Program-made: the position numbers and the translations under genes
NCBI RefSeq assembly: GCF_000550785.1
Contig: NZ_CP004350.1
Span: 142,835-206,834, forward strand
Direction of reading: 5' to 3'
Length of the DNA stretch: 64,000 bases
Origin: Corynebacterium casei LMG S-19264
GTDB lineage: Bacteria; Actinomycetota; Actinomycetes; Mycobacteriales; Mycobacteriaceae
In this document: positions 53,441 through 61,142 of the stretch, piece after piece
How positions within the stretch are numbered: the first letter of the stretch is position 1
How the letters are laid out: each line of letters begins with the position of its first letter
Notes under the pieces: generated by a model
Told to the model about the DNA's origin: nothing
What the model saw: only the letters and a program-made list of their open reading frames with translations
Databases searched by the model: none

Positions 53441-54175
53441 TTAGGGAAATAGAATCTCTGGCAGGGAATATACAGCTTTGTTTGTAATATGCACCGTCGC
53501 CAAATCACTCAGATCGGTGCGCTGTGGAGATACCTCAATAATGGGGATCTTTGCCCGGTGTGCAATCGTAGGTAACCCCGCCGCCGGCCACACTGAACCC
53601 GACGTTCCAACGATGACAACCGCATCCGCAGCCGACATATATTCTTCCGCCTTCTCCCACTGATCTTGCGGCAAAGATTCCCCGAACCACACCACGCCCG
53701 GACGAATCAGTCCCGAACACTTCTCACATTCCGGTGGCGCAAGCCGCGGTGTCGGAGACTCCGGAAGCTCAATCTCGCGGGAGTAGGGGGTGTGGCAGGA
53801 GGAGCATCGAAAAGCAAAAAGCGAACCGTGTAAATGAGCAACCTCTCCGCTGCCGGCGCGCTCATGTAAATCATCAATATTTTGCGTCGTCACCGTCACC
53901 TTGCCGGAATGCTTTGCGATGGCTTCGTGCCCAGCATGTGGCACCGCCCGCCGTGCAAGCCGTGCGCGCCACAAATACCACGCCCACATCGGCTCCGGAT
54001 CGCGCTGCCACGCCTCAACCGAAGCCATATCCTGCGGGTTGACCTTCTCCCACAAACCCGTCCGCGCATCCCGGAACGTATCCAGCCCGGAATCAGCAGA
54101 CATGCCAGCGCCAGTGAAAAAGTGCACGTGGGAGGCGTCATGAATGATCTCACGTGCTTGAGCCACGGTATCCAT
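53441..54175 (-). CDS. cobB: Sir2 family NAD-dependent deacylase (CobB/SIRT5-like)
   Basis: 244 residues. FFTGAGMSADSGLDTFRD, TQNIDDLHERAG, HLHGSLF with catalytic His, zinc cysteines CSSC and CEKC, and VVWFGESLP. The segment MWAWYLWRAR has the Tyr-x-x-Arg pair that gives SIRT5/CobB proteins preference for succinyl or malonyl lysine. A class distinct from the sirtuin at 42164. Starts 26 bp from the divergent LOG gene. Confidence 0.9.
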   Translation of the reverse strand: MDTVAQAREIIHDASHVHFFTGAGMSADSGLDTFRDARTGLWEKVNPQDMASVEAWQRDPEPMWAWYLWRARLARRAVPHAGHEAIAKHSGKVTVTTQNIDDLHERAGSGEVAHLHGSLFAFRCSSCHTPYSREIELPESPTPRLAPPECEKCSGLIRPGVVWFGESLPQDQWEKAEEYMSAADAVVIVGTSGSVWPAAGLPTIAHRAKIPIIEVSPQRTDLSDLATVHITNKAVYSLPEILFP

Positions 54176-54201
54176 GCGCCCAAGCTTATATGCTGAAACG
54201 T

Positions 54202-54765
54202 ATGAAATCAGTCGCTATTTATTGTGGATCCTCGCTGGGTAATTCACCGCGCTTTGCACAGGTTGCGCAGGGTACGGGCGCAGAGCTCGCGCGCCGGGGG
54301 CTGCGCGTTGTGTATGGCGGCGGCAATGTTGGCCTGATGGGCACGGTTGCCGATGCCGCGCTGGACGCTGGCGGGGAAGTAGTCGGCGTGATTCCACGGC
54401 AATTGATTAATAGGGAAATGGCGCACACGGGGCTGACTCACCTGGAAGTTGTGGACACCATGGCGCAGCGCAAGACCCGCATGGAAGAACTTGCCGATGC
54501 CTTCGTGTGCCTGCCCGGCGGCGTGGGCACCTTGGAAGAAGTCGTGGAAGTGCTCACCATGCAGCAGCTTGGGCACGTGAACGGCCCAGTCGGACTGGTC
54601 AACGTGGACGGGTTTTGGGAGCCATTCATGCAGACCTTGCGGTCGATGGCGGCCTGCGGTTTTGTGCAAACCCGCTACATTGATGCCATAGCGTTATCTT
54701 CCGACCCAGCAGCCATTTTGGATAAATTCGCAGGTTGGACCCCCATCGGCGCGAAATGGGCCTAA
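54202..54765 (+). CDS. LOG family protein (TIGR00730)
   Basis: 187 residues. Rossmann-like lysine decarboxylase-family protein; MKSVAIYCGSSLG, the GGGNVGLMG nucleotide site and the diagnostic CLPGGVGTLEEVVEV motif are intact. Bacterial LOGs hydrolyse nucleoside 5'-monophosphates, including cytokinin riboside phosphates. ATG 54202 gives the usual N-terminus; ATG 54190 is an alternative. No SD. Confidence 0.9.
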   Translation: MKSVAIYCGSSLGNSPRFAQVAQGTGAELARRGLRVVYGGGNVGLMGTVADAALDAGGEVVGVIPRQLINREMAHTGLTHLEVVDTMAQRKTRMEELADAFVCLPGGVGTLEEVVEVLTMQQLGHVNGPVGLVNVDGFWEPFMQTLRSMAACGFVQTRYIDAIALSSDPAAILDKFAGWTPIGAKWA

Positions 54766-54830
54766 AGTTGTGCGGCGCGCCGCGTGATTGGGTGTGCAAC
54801 CAGCTTTATTGAAAGATAGACTTTGCTTTC

Positions 54831-56492
54831 ATGAGTTCTGAGCACCAAATGGCTCGCGAGCCGTCCTTGCTGGATGCCTCCTGCGATAATTTTCTTGCAG
54901 ACCTAGCGAAGCTGACCCCTACCGACGCAACCGAGTGGGGCATTGAAGGCTACGAAGGTGAGCTTCAGGATTTCTCCCCTGAATACTTCACCGCTGTTGC
55001 TGACCGTACCCGTGAAATGGTCGCGGACTTGGACGCACTGGATGACAGTACGGACGAGTCTGATGACGATGATGATTTTGATGACGTTGATTACGTCACC
55101 GCAGAAGTCCTGCGTGACCGCCTGTGCCTGGAGCTCGACCTGCACCACCATGGTGAGGACATTCGCAGTCTGAACAATATTGCGTCTCCGGTGCAGACTA
55201 TCCGCGATACTTTGCTGTTGATGCCGCATGAGACGGCGGAGCAGAAGGACGCTATCCGTTCCCGCCTGTCCAAGGTGAAGGCTTCTTTGCAGGGCTATAA
55301 GGAGTCTTTGGTGGAGGCAGCCAACCAGGGCATGGTTCCACCAACCCGGCAGATCAATGAGGTTATCGGCCAGTGCAATGCGCTTGCCGATGCCACCTCG
55401 ATGCTCGATGGCCTGGGCCTAGAACAGGACAACGCCGAGGTTGAGGCCGCGAAGGCGGCTTTCGATGAATTCTCGGGCTGGCTTTCTGCTGAGCTGCAGC
55501 CATCCTCGTCCAACGAAGATGCTGTGGGCCGGGAGCGCTATGCGCGTTTTTCCAAGCTGTTTGTCGGTGACTCCGTGGACTTGGATGAGGCCTATGAGTG
55601 GGGTCTGAACCGCCTGCACGAAATCAACGCTGAGCAAGAAGACATTGCCAAGGCGCTTTACGGCCCTGACACCAACCTGCGTACTGCGGTGCGCAAGTTA
55701 AATGCTGATGAGCGCTACCAGCTGCACGGCAAAGACGCGCTGGTGGAGTGGATGCAAGGTGTTGCCGACAAGGTGATTGCTGACCTCAACGGCACCTACT
55801 TTGATATCCCAGAGCAGATCCAAGAGATTGAGTGCAAGATTGATCCTTCCGGCACCGGCGGTATTTTCTATACCCAGCCGACTGAGGATTTCTCCCGCCC
55901 AGGCCGCATGTGGTGGTCTGTTCCTGCTGGCCAGGAAGTCTTCCACACCTGGCAGGAGCTGACCACGGTGCACCACGAGGGCGCACCGGGACACCATCTG
56001 CAGATTGGTCTGGGGCTAATGGAGCCGAACCTGAACTCCTGGCGCCGCAACGCCTGCTGGAATTCAGGCCACGGCGAGGGCTGGGCTTTGTATGCTGAGG
56101 CGCTCATGGCTGAACTGGGCTACATGGATGACCCGGGCTACCGCATGGGTCTTCTGGACTCGCAGCGTCTGCGCGCTGCCCGCGTGGTTGTTGATATCGG
56201 ACTGCACCTGGGCAAGAAGATGCCTGATGGCTCCGGTATCTGGGACAAGGCACACATGAAGTCCTTTATGCGTGAGAACACCGCCATGGATGACGCCAAC
56301 CTGGCCTTTGAAGTCAACCGCTACCTGGGCTGGCCTGGCCAGGCGCCAAGCTACGCGATTGGTGAGCGCCTGTGGCACAAGACCCGCGAAGATGCCGTCG
56401 CCCAGGGCATGACCGCGCGCGAGTTCCACTCCCAGGCACTGTCCTTGGGATCTATCCCAATGTCTATCCTGCGTGAAACCATCCTGGACTAA
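54831..56492 (+). CDS. DUF885 family putative metallopeptidase
   Basis: 553 residues. The HHEGAPGHHLQIG motif (about 381-393), preceded by WQELTTV and followed by ARNACWNSGHGEGWALYAE-like sequence (GHGEGWALYAEALM), forms a probable zinc site as in M32-like peptidases. An acidic patch (DESDDDDDFDDVDY, about 64-80) interrupts the N-terminal helical part. Cytoplasmic; substrate unknown. Confidence 0.87.
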   Translation: MSSEHQMAREPSLLDASCDNFLADLAKLTPTDATEWGIEGYEGELQDFSPEYFTAVADRTREMVADLDALDDSTDESDDDDDFDDVDYVTAEVLRDRLCLELDLHHHGEDIRSLNNIASPVQTIRDTLLLMPHETAEQKDAIRSRLSKVKASLQGYKESLVEAANQGMVPPTRQINEVIGQCNALADATSMLDGLGLEQDNAEVEAAKAAFDEFSGWLSAELQPSSSNEDAVGRERYARFSKLFVGDSVDLDEAYEWGLNRLHEINAEQEDIAKALYGPDTNLRTAVRKLNADERYQLHGKDALVEWMQGVADKVIADLNGTYFDIPEQIQEIECKIDPSGTGGIFYTQPTEDFSRPGRMWWSVPAGQEVFHTWQELTTVHHEGAPGHHLQIGLGLMEPNLNSWRRNACWNSGHGEGWALYAEALMAELGYMDDPGYRMGLLDSQRLRAARVVVDIGLHLGKKMPDGSGIWDKAHMKSFMRENTAMDDANLAFEVNRYLGWPGQAPSYAIGERLWHKTREDAVAQGMTAREFHSQALSLGSIPMSILRETILD

Positions 56493-56495
56493 GAA

Positions 56496-56933
56496 CTACT
56501 TAAGTTCCTTTAGCTTGTCTTGAAGCTCCTGCGGCAAGGAGGCGAACCATCCTTCTTCGCCTCCTGGCTCTGGCAGGAGCTTTCCGTATTCCGTCATGTG
56601 CTCACCAGGGATTTCATTGATATAAACCCACACGTGTTCCGGCGTCAGCTGCAAGAGGGCCGCGGTCTGTGCCGTGATTTCCGCTAACAGCTGCGTCTTT
56701 TGCTCGGAGGTTCGCCCCGAACGAATATCCGCGTGAATCCACACGTGTCCCTCGTGCGCTTCTTGGCCCGCGAGAAACAGCGCGCCTTCATCGAGATCAT
56801 GGAACAGTACCTGCACGAAATAGCGCGGGGCCAGCGCAATCTCCGAATGCAGCGTGGTGAGTAGCTTCGCTACATCACCCCGTTGTTGTGGATTGATGAC
56901 TCCGCGGCGTGAAGAAACAGCATAAGTGGGCAT
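56496..56933 (-). CDS. Tautomerase family protein (cis-CaaD/MSAD-like)
   Basis: 145 residues with Pro at position 2 (MPTY), the catalytic N-terminal proline of the tautomerase superfamily once Met is removed. The length matches the two-unit beta-alpha-beta type of cis-3-chloroacrylic acid dehalogenase relatives; IHADIRSGRTSEQK in the middle fits. Physiological substrate unknown. Converges on the DUF885 gene (3-bp gap) and is downstream of the AbrB-type gene by 10 bp. Confidence 0.8.
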   Translation of the reverse strand: MPTYAVSSRRGVINPQQRGDVAKLLTTLHSEIALAPRYFVQVLFHDLDEGALFLAGQEAHEGHVWIHADIRSGRTSEQKTQLLAEITAQTAALLQLTPEHVWVYINEIPGEHMTEYGKLLPEPGGEEGWFASLPQELQDKLKELK

Positions 56934-56943
56934 AGCCTGAATC

Positions 56944-58020
56944 CTACGCCGAAGTAATACCCTTTCCGCGGCCTTTTCGGCGTCCTCGGAATAAGAAGTT
57001 GAGGATCTGCGGCAGATACGCCGCCACGGTGAGCACCAGGATCAGGCGAATAATCTGCAAGGAGACCACGATGGGCCCTGCGCCGCCCTCAGAGGACAAC
57101 GCCAATACGGTCTCCAGCGCGCCGGGGCTGGTGGCCAAATAAGCCTCAAAGTAGGTGATGTCAAAGACCGCCATTACTGGCAGTGCGAGGGTGGCGCAGG
57201 AAGCCAAGATGAGCGCAATCAGGCCAAAAGTTGCGGGCAGCTGGCGGCCAAAGTGGCGCAGCGTCGGCATGGACAGCCCGCCGCCGCAGACCCAGCCGAT
57301 GGACAAAAACGCGAGGATGCGGAAGATTTCCAGCGGTTGCATGGTGATGCCATCGGGAAGGAAGAAGGACACCACAACGGTGATCACAATCGGGCCCATA
57401 ACTGATGCCACCGGCATGTGCAGTTTCTTACCAAGCGGCTCGCCAAAAGCAGCGATGGCGAGGACCAGCAGAATAACCCACCAAGTAGTGCTGGCCTCCA
57501 GCGAAGCATCTGAATCACCCGCGGGGTGCGGCATGAACGTCACCAGCAGCGGAAGACTGATGGACACACACAACAAGCGCAAATACTGCGTGAGGGCGAC
57601 GTAGCGGAAGTTGGCGCCGAGTTCATCGGCAAGCGGCGGCATCATCGACGCCCCACCAGGAAGCAGCGACAGCACGCCGGTCTCACGCGAAATCGCGCCC
57701 TTTTGCATCTTGGCCAGCAACAGCCCGCCGACCATACAAAACGCGACCGAAGCGATACCAACCGCAACGCCCATCGGCACATACTTAATCAGCTGGCCCG
57801 CCGATGACAGTGTCAACGGCACCGCCGCCATAATGCCAATGAATCCGCGTGACAAACTGTAAAAATGCTTGTTCACGGGCATATCGCGCTGCGAAATCAA
57901 CGCCACCGAACCGGAGGACACAATCGCGGCCAAAATCCATGAGGCAGGCACATTGAGCCAGTCAAACAATAAGCCCAGCACTACGGATGCCGGGACCACA
58001 ACTAACCAGCGGAAATCCAT
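56944..58020 (-). CDS. AbrB-duplication membrane protein
   Basis: 358 residues, about ten helices, of the family named after AbrB duplication and often mislabelled as a transcription regulator. Two half repeats are visible, each with P-A-S-W-I/ G.......PG-type ends (LFDWLNVPASWILAA; SLLPGGASMMPPLADELGANF; YLATSPGALETVLALSSE). Probably a transporter. Forms an operon with the tautomerase. Confidence 0.8.
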   Translation of the reverse strand: MDFRWLVVVPASVVLGLLFDWLNVPASWILAAIVSSGSVALISQRDMPVNKHFYSLSRGFIGIMAAVPLTLSSAGQLIKYVPMGVAVGIASVAFCMVGGLLLAKMQKGAISRETGVLSLLPGGASMMPPLADELGANFRYVALTQYLRLLCVSISLPLLVTFMPHPAGDSDASLEASTTWWVILLVLAIAAFGEPLGKKLHMPVASVMGPIVITVVVSFFLPDGITMQPLEIFRILAFLSIGWVCGGGLSMPTLRHFGRQLPATFGLIALILASCATLALPVMAVFDITYFEAYLATSPGALETVLALSSEGGAGPIVVSLQIIRLILVLTVAAYLPQILNFLFRGRRKGRGKGITSA

Positions 58021-58094
58021 GTGCCTGCCTTTGGGGGAGTCAGCGCTCTTTTTATTGACGACCCTCTAGGGTATCACCGGTTTATAGCAATGCC

Positions 58095-58865
58095 ATGGAA
58101 CTAGAGCTTGCGCAGTGGGCGCTTTTGCTGGGCGGCGCCGCAATTGCCGGGTGGGTCGATGCCGTTATCGGCGGCGGGGGACTCGTGCTTATTCCGCTGA
58201 TCATGGCGGTTATTCCGGGCGTTGCGCCCGCAACAGCGCTGGCCACGAACAAACTCGCCGCGGTCTCCGGCACCGCCTCCGCTGCATTCACGCTGATGCG
58301 CACAGTGCGCCCGCCGATGAAAGAAACCTTAAAGCTGGCGCTCATCGCTGGCATTGCCTCCGCAATCGGCGCGCTCGCAGCTACGCTGATGCAAGAAGAA
58401 TTCATGCGCCCGCTGATCATTGTGCTGCTGCTGGCCGTGGGAATGTTCGTGGCCTTCAAGCCAACTTTTGGTACTGGTTCCTCGGAAGGCGTGCGCGGCG
58501 GCTGGCGCACCTGGGCCGCACTTGCTGCTGTTGCTAGCATCGGTTTCTATGACGGCATCTTCGGCCCCGGCACCGGCATGTTCCTCATCATGAGCTTTAC
58601 AGCCATCTTCTCGCAGAACTTCATCAAGTCCGCTGCCATGGCCAAGGTAGTCAACACCGCCACCAACCTCGGCGGGCTCGCCACGTTCATCATTGGCGGC
58701 CATGTCTGGTGGACTCTAGGAATTGCACTTGCGATCGCCAATATCGCCGGCGCCCAGCTCGGCGCCCGCACCGTGCTCGGCGGCGGCACCAAACTGGTTC
58801 GCTACGCGCTGCTCATCCTAGTAGTCGTCATGTCAGTGAACCTGGCGTGGCAGCAGTGGTTTTAG
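58095..58865 (+). CDS. TSUP family transporter (TauE/SafE)
   Basis: 256 residues, about eight helices. First half AIAGWVDAVIGGGGLVLIP...LATNKLAAVSGT and second half FYDGIFGPGTGMFLIMSF are the two duplicated TSUP signatures. Moves sulfite, sulfonate or related anions. The 3' end overlaps the convergent SEDS gene by 38 bp. Confidence 0.88.
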   Translation: MELELAQWALLLGGAAIAGWVDAVIGGGGLVLIPLIMAVIPGVAPATALATNKLAAVSGTASAAFTLMRTVRPPMKETLKLALIAGIASAIGALAATLMQEEFMRPLIIVLLLAVGMFVAFKPTFGTGSSEGVRGGWRTWAALAAVASIGFYDGIFGPGTGMFLIMSFTAIFSQNFIKSAAMAKVVNTATNLGGLATFIIGGHVWWTLGIALAIANIAGAQLGARTVLGGGTKLVRYALLILVVVMSVNLAWQQWF

Positions 58866-60174
58866 GATGTGCGTTTTCAGCTTGGTTGGAGTTATGTGAT
58901 ACCCGGAGTACGAGCGCGATAATCAGGTAATTGGCTAGGAGTGAGGAGCCGCCTGCTGACATGAAGGGCGTGGTGAGACCAGTCATCGGGATGAGCCCTG
59001 AAATACCGCCCGTTACGACAAAGACTTGCACCATGAGGATGATTCCAAACCCAGTGACGAGCAGTTTGCCGTAGCTTTCGCGGGTATAAAGTGCAGTGAC
59101 AAATATGCGGCATTGCAATAGTGCGAACACAATCAGCACACCAGCGAGACCGATGAGTCCGAGTTCTTCGCCGATTGCCGCCAAGATGAAATCAGAGAAT
59201 GCCAGTGGAATTGTGTGCGGATAACCTTGACCAAGTCCTGAGCCCGTGATGCCACCGGTAGAAAGTCCGAAGAGCGATTCAGAGAGCTGGTTTCCTGCGT
59301 TATAGAAATCAGCTAAAGGGTCGCGCATATTGGAGATTCTTTGCTGGATTTTGCTCGAGAATTGAGCAAGTGCCGTACCGCCAGCCAGCAAAATAACCGT
59401 GCCGATGAGCAGCCACGATGTACGTGAAGTAGCCACATAAACCATTCCGAAGACGGTGAGAAACAACAATAAAGCTGGTCCAAAGTCATTGGTTAACGCC
59501 ATGATGACCAGTGCGATTGCGCCGATGACAGTGATCGGCGCAAGGTCCCGTAGCCGAGGAAAACCAATTCCTAAAAAGCGATGCTCGGCGACGGAGAACA
59601 GCGCGCGTTTCTGGCTAATGAGCATGGCAAAGAAGGCTATTAGTAGTACCTTGGCAATTTCACCTGGCTGGATTGAGAACGGTCCGATCATCAGCCAGAT
59701 TCGCGCGTCCGATTCAACTGGCTGTGGAGAAACTAAAGGTACCGCCAACAGGACAAGGCCCAACGCGCCAAGAAGGTAAGAAAAACGGGTAAGAATACGA
59801 TAGTCTCGCAGCACCACGAGGGTTGCCACGCACACGATCAATCCGAGCGCGGTCCAGATGATCTGTCGTTCTGCGAGCTCTCGTCCCAAAGACAGATCGA
59901 GTCGGTGGATGACGACTAACCCCAGTCCATTGAGAAACGCCACCGTGGGGAAAATGAGCTGGTCAGCACGCGGAGTGAGGATGCATAGGGCGGCATGAGT
60001 TAGGAGCAGCAAGGCTGCGAACATTGCGGGTATCCGCAACATTGATGTTCCTACCGTGAAGTTATCAGGCTCCCCAGCTGCAAACTCGACACTCACAAAT
60101 CCGATGATCGTAATAGACACCGTGATGAGTAAAAGAAGGAGTTCTTTTCGCCGAGTTTGTACATTGATCTTCAA
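58828..60174 (-). CDS. Second SEDS family (RodA/FtsW-like) glycosyltransferase
   Basis: 448 residues and closely parallel to the rodA product at 5435-6775 through most of its length: ARIWLMIGPFSIQPGEIAKV, LTNDFGPALLLFLTVFGM, GNQLSESLFGLSTGGITGSG, FSDFILAAIGEELGLIGLAG, VVTGGISGLIPMTGLTTPFM. The conserved Asp of the SEDS active site is kept. No PBP gene is nearby; instead a secreted protein gene lies 66 bp upstream. A paralogue, perhaps for a special growth condition. Confidence 0.9.
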   Translation of the reverse strand: MKINVQTRRKELLLLLITVSITIIGFVSVEFAAGEPDNFTVGTSMLRIPAMFAALLLLTHAALCILTPRADQLIFPTVAFLNGLGLVVIHRLDLSLGRELAERQIIWTALGLIVCVATLVVLRDYRILTRFSYLLGALGLVLLAVPLVSPQPVESDARIWLMIGPFSIQPGEIAKVLLIAFFAMLISQKRALFSVAEHRFLGIGFPRLRDLAPITVIGAIALVIMALTNDFGPALLLFLTVFGMVYVATSRTSWLLIGTVILLAGGTALAQFSSKIQQRISNMRDPLADFYNAGNQLSESLFGLSTGGITGSGLGQGYPHTIPLAFSDFILAAIGEELGLIGLAGVLIVFALLQCRIFVTALYTRESYGKLLVTGFGIILMVQVFVVTGGISGLIPMTGLTTPFMSAGGSSLLANYLIIALVLRVSHNSNQAENAHPKTTAATPGSLT

Positions 60175-60240
60175 GTAAATTCCTGGGGGACTAGTTTCGT
60201 CAGACGTTTGTTTTCGCTATTCTGGCCAAGGCCAGTAGTT

Positions 60241-60771
60241 TTAGCAGAGGGTGATTCTGTCGCTTTCGACGTAGGTCTTATTTGGTGTTGACACGGTTCC
60301 GAAATACTTTCCACGGCCGTCGCATTGCGCTGACGTGCGAATAGTTGTATTTCCCAATGCACCTTTGGAGGCAAGGGTCTTACTGCCAATTGCGCGCTCT
60401 TTACGAAGGGTAAGAGTGAAATTATTGACATGCTTGCAACCTGCCCTTTGCCCCTGAATTCCCACCCAGGGAGTGGAAGGATTTCGACTTGGGTGCCAAA
60501 CTGCGATGTAACACGTTCCTACCGGCGTGTTTCCGGGTCCCGACGATTTGTTCGGGTTTGCTTGAGTACTGAATCCTCCGGTTTCGGACTCTTCGACATC
60601 CGGTATTTCCACCAAAGTGACATCAGGATTTTTCTGAAGCTGTTCGATGGACTGCGTTTCGATTGGGGATGGTTCTTGTATTGGTGTTTCGTTGGCTCCA
60701 GCGATGGGAGCAGAAAGTGTTAATGCGAAGATGGTTGCGCCAACTAATGCGGCAAAGCGTTTAAAATCCAT
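60241..60771 (-). CDS. Secreted protein, unknown function
   Basis: 176 residues. Signal peptide about 1-26 (ANA-like AGA-N site); a Glu/Pro/Gln-rich segment (27-75); then a compact domain with four cysteines (near 87, 111, 149 and the last residue 176) that could form two disulfides. No family recognised. Upstream of and probably cotranscribed with the second SEDS gene, hence possibly linked to cell-wall growth. Confidence 0.65.
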   Translation of the reverse strand: MDFKRFAALVGATIFALTLSAPIAGANETPIQEPSPIETQSIEQLQKNPDVTLVEIPDVEESETGGFSTQANPNKSSGPGNTPVGTCYIAVWHPSRNPSTPWVGIQGQRAGCKHVNNFTLTLRKERAIGSKTLASKGALGNTTIRTSAQCDGRGKYFGTVSTPNKTYVESDRITLC

Positions 60772-61095
60772 GTGGCTTTCCTTAGAATTAGTTTGATGGT
60801 GTTACGCACGGAGCCTGCTAATCACACTTAATGAGGTTGGTTAAACCACTTCCAGTATGGAATGTTGTGGCAGTGTAAATTCACAGGGTTCCCACTAGAT
60901 GCGATGTTTCAACTGTCGGGTCTACTCCGATGCATGAAGTAGTTTGACAGTATTTTCCCGATTTGGGAAGAACTTTTAAAAAACTCGGTACTTTCGTTCC
61001 TTCTTTCGTGCAAACCCTTGACTTTCTGTCTCTGATAACCTATCGGCAGGTGCTGCGTGGAGCCATTGCCACCTGTTACGACAGGATCGGAAGAA
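60772..61095. other. Promoter region of the secreted-protein/SEDS pair
   Basis: No gene supported. A TTCCC/GGGAA hairpin lies at about 60957-60971, and CGGTACTTTCGTTCC near 60985 resembles the hairpin at 15511-15528. Confidence 0.35.
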
Positions 61096-61133
61096 GACCC
61101 TGGGAACCCAGCCGGACGACTGGACCCAGGGTC
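61096..61133 (-). terminator. Terminator after hrpB
   Basis: 9-bp perfect stem GACCCTGGG / CCCAGGGTC with an inner CCAG/CTGG pair; on the minus strand TTCTTCC follows. Ends 10 bp past the hrpB stop. Confidence 0.7.
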
Positions 61134-61142
61134 GACGCGTAT

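Noticed and set aside
60980..61030. Similarity of this stretch to the hairpin region at 15511-15560 (GGTACTTTCGT...TTGACTTT)
   Set aside because: Matches are short and gapped, and the palindrome is not preserved here; likely chance.
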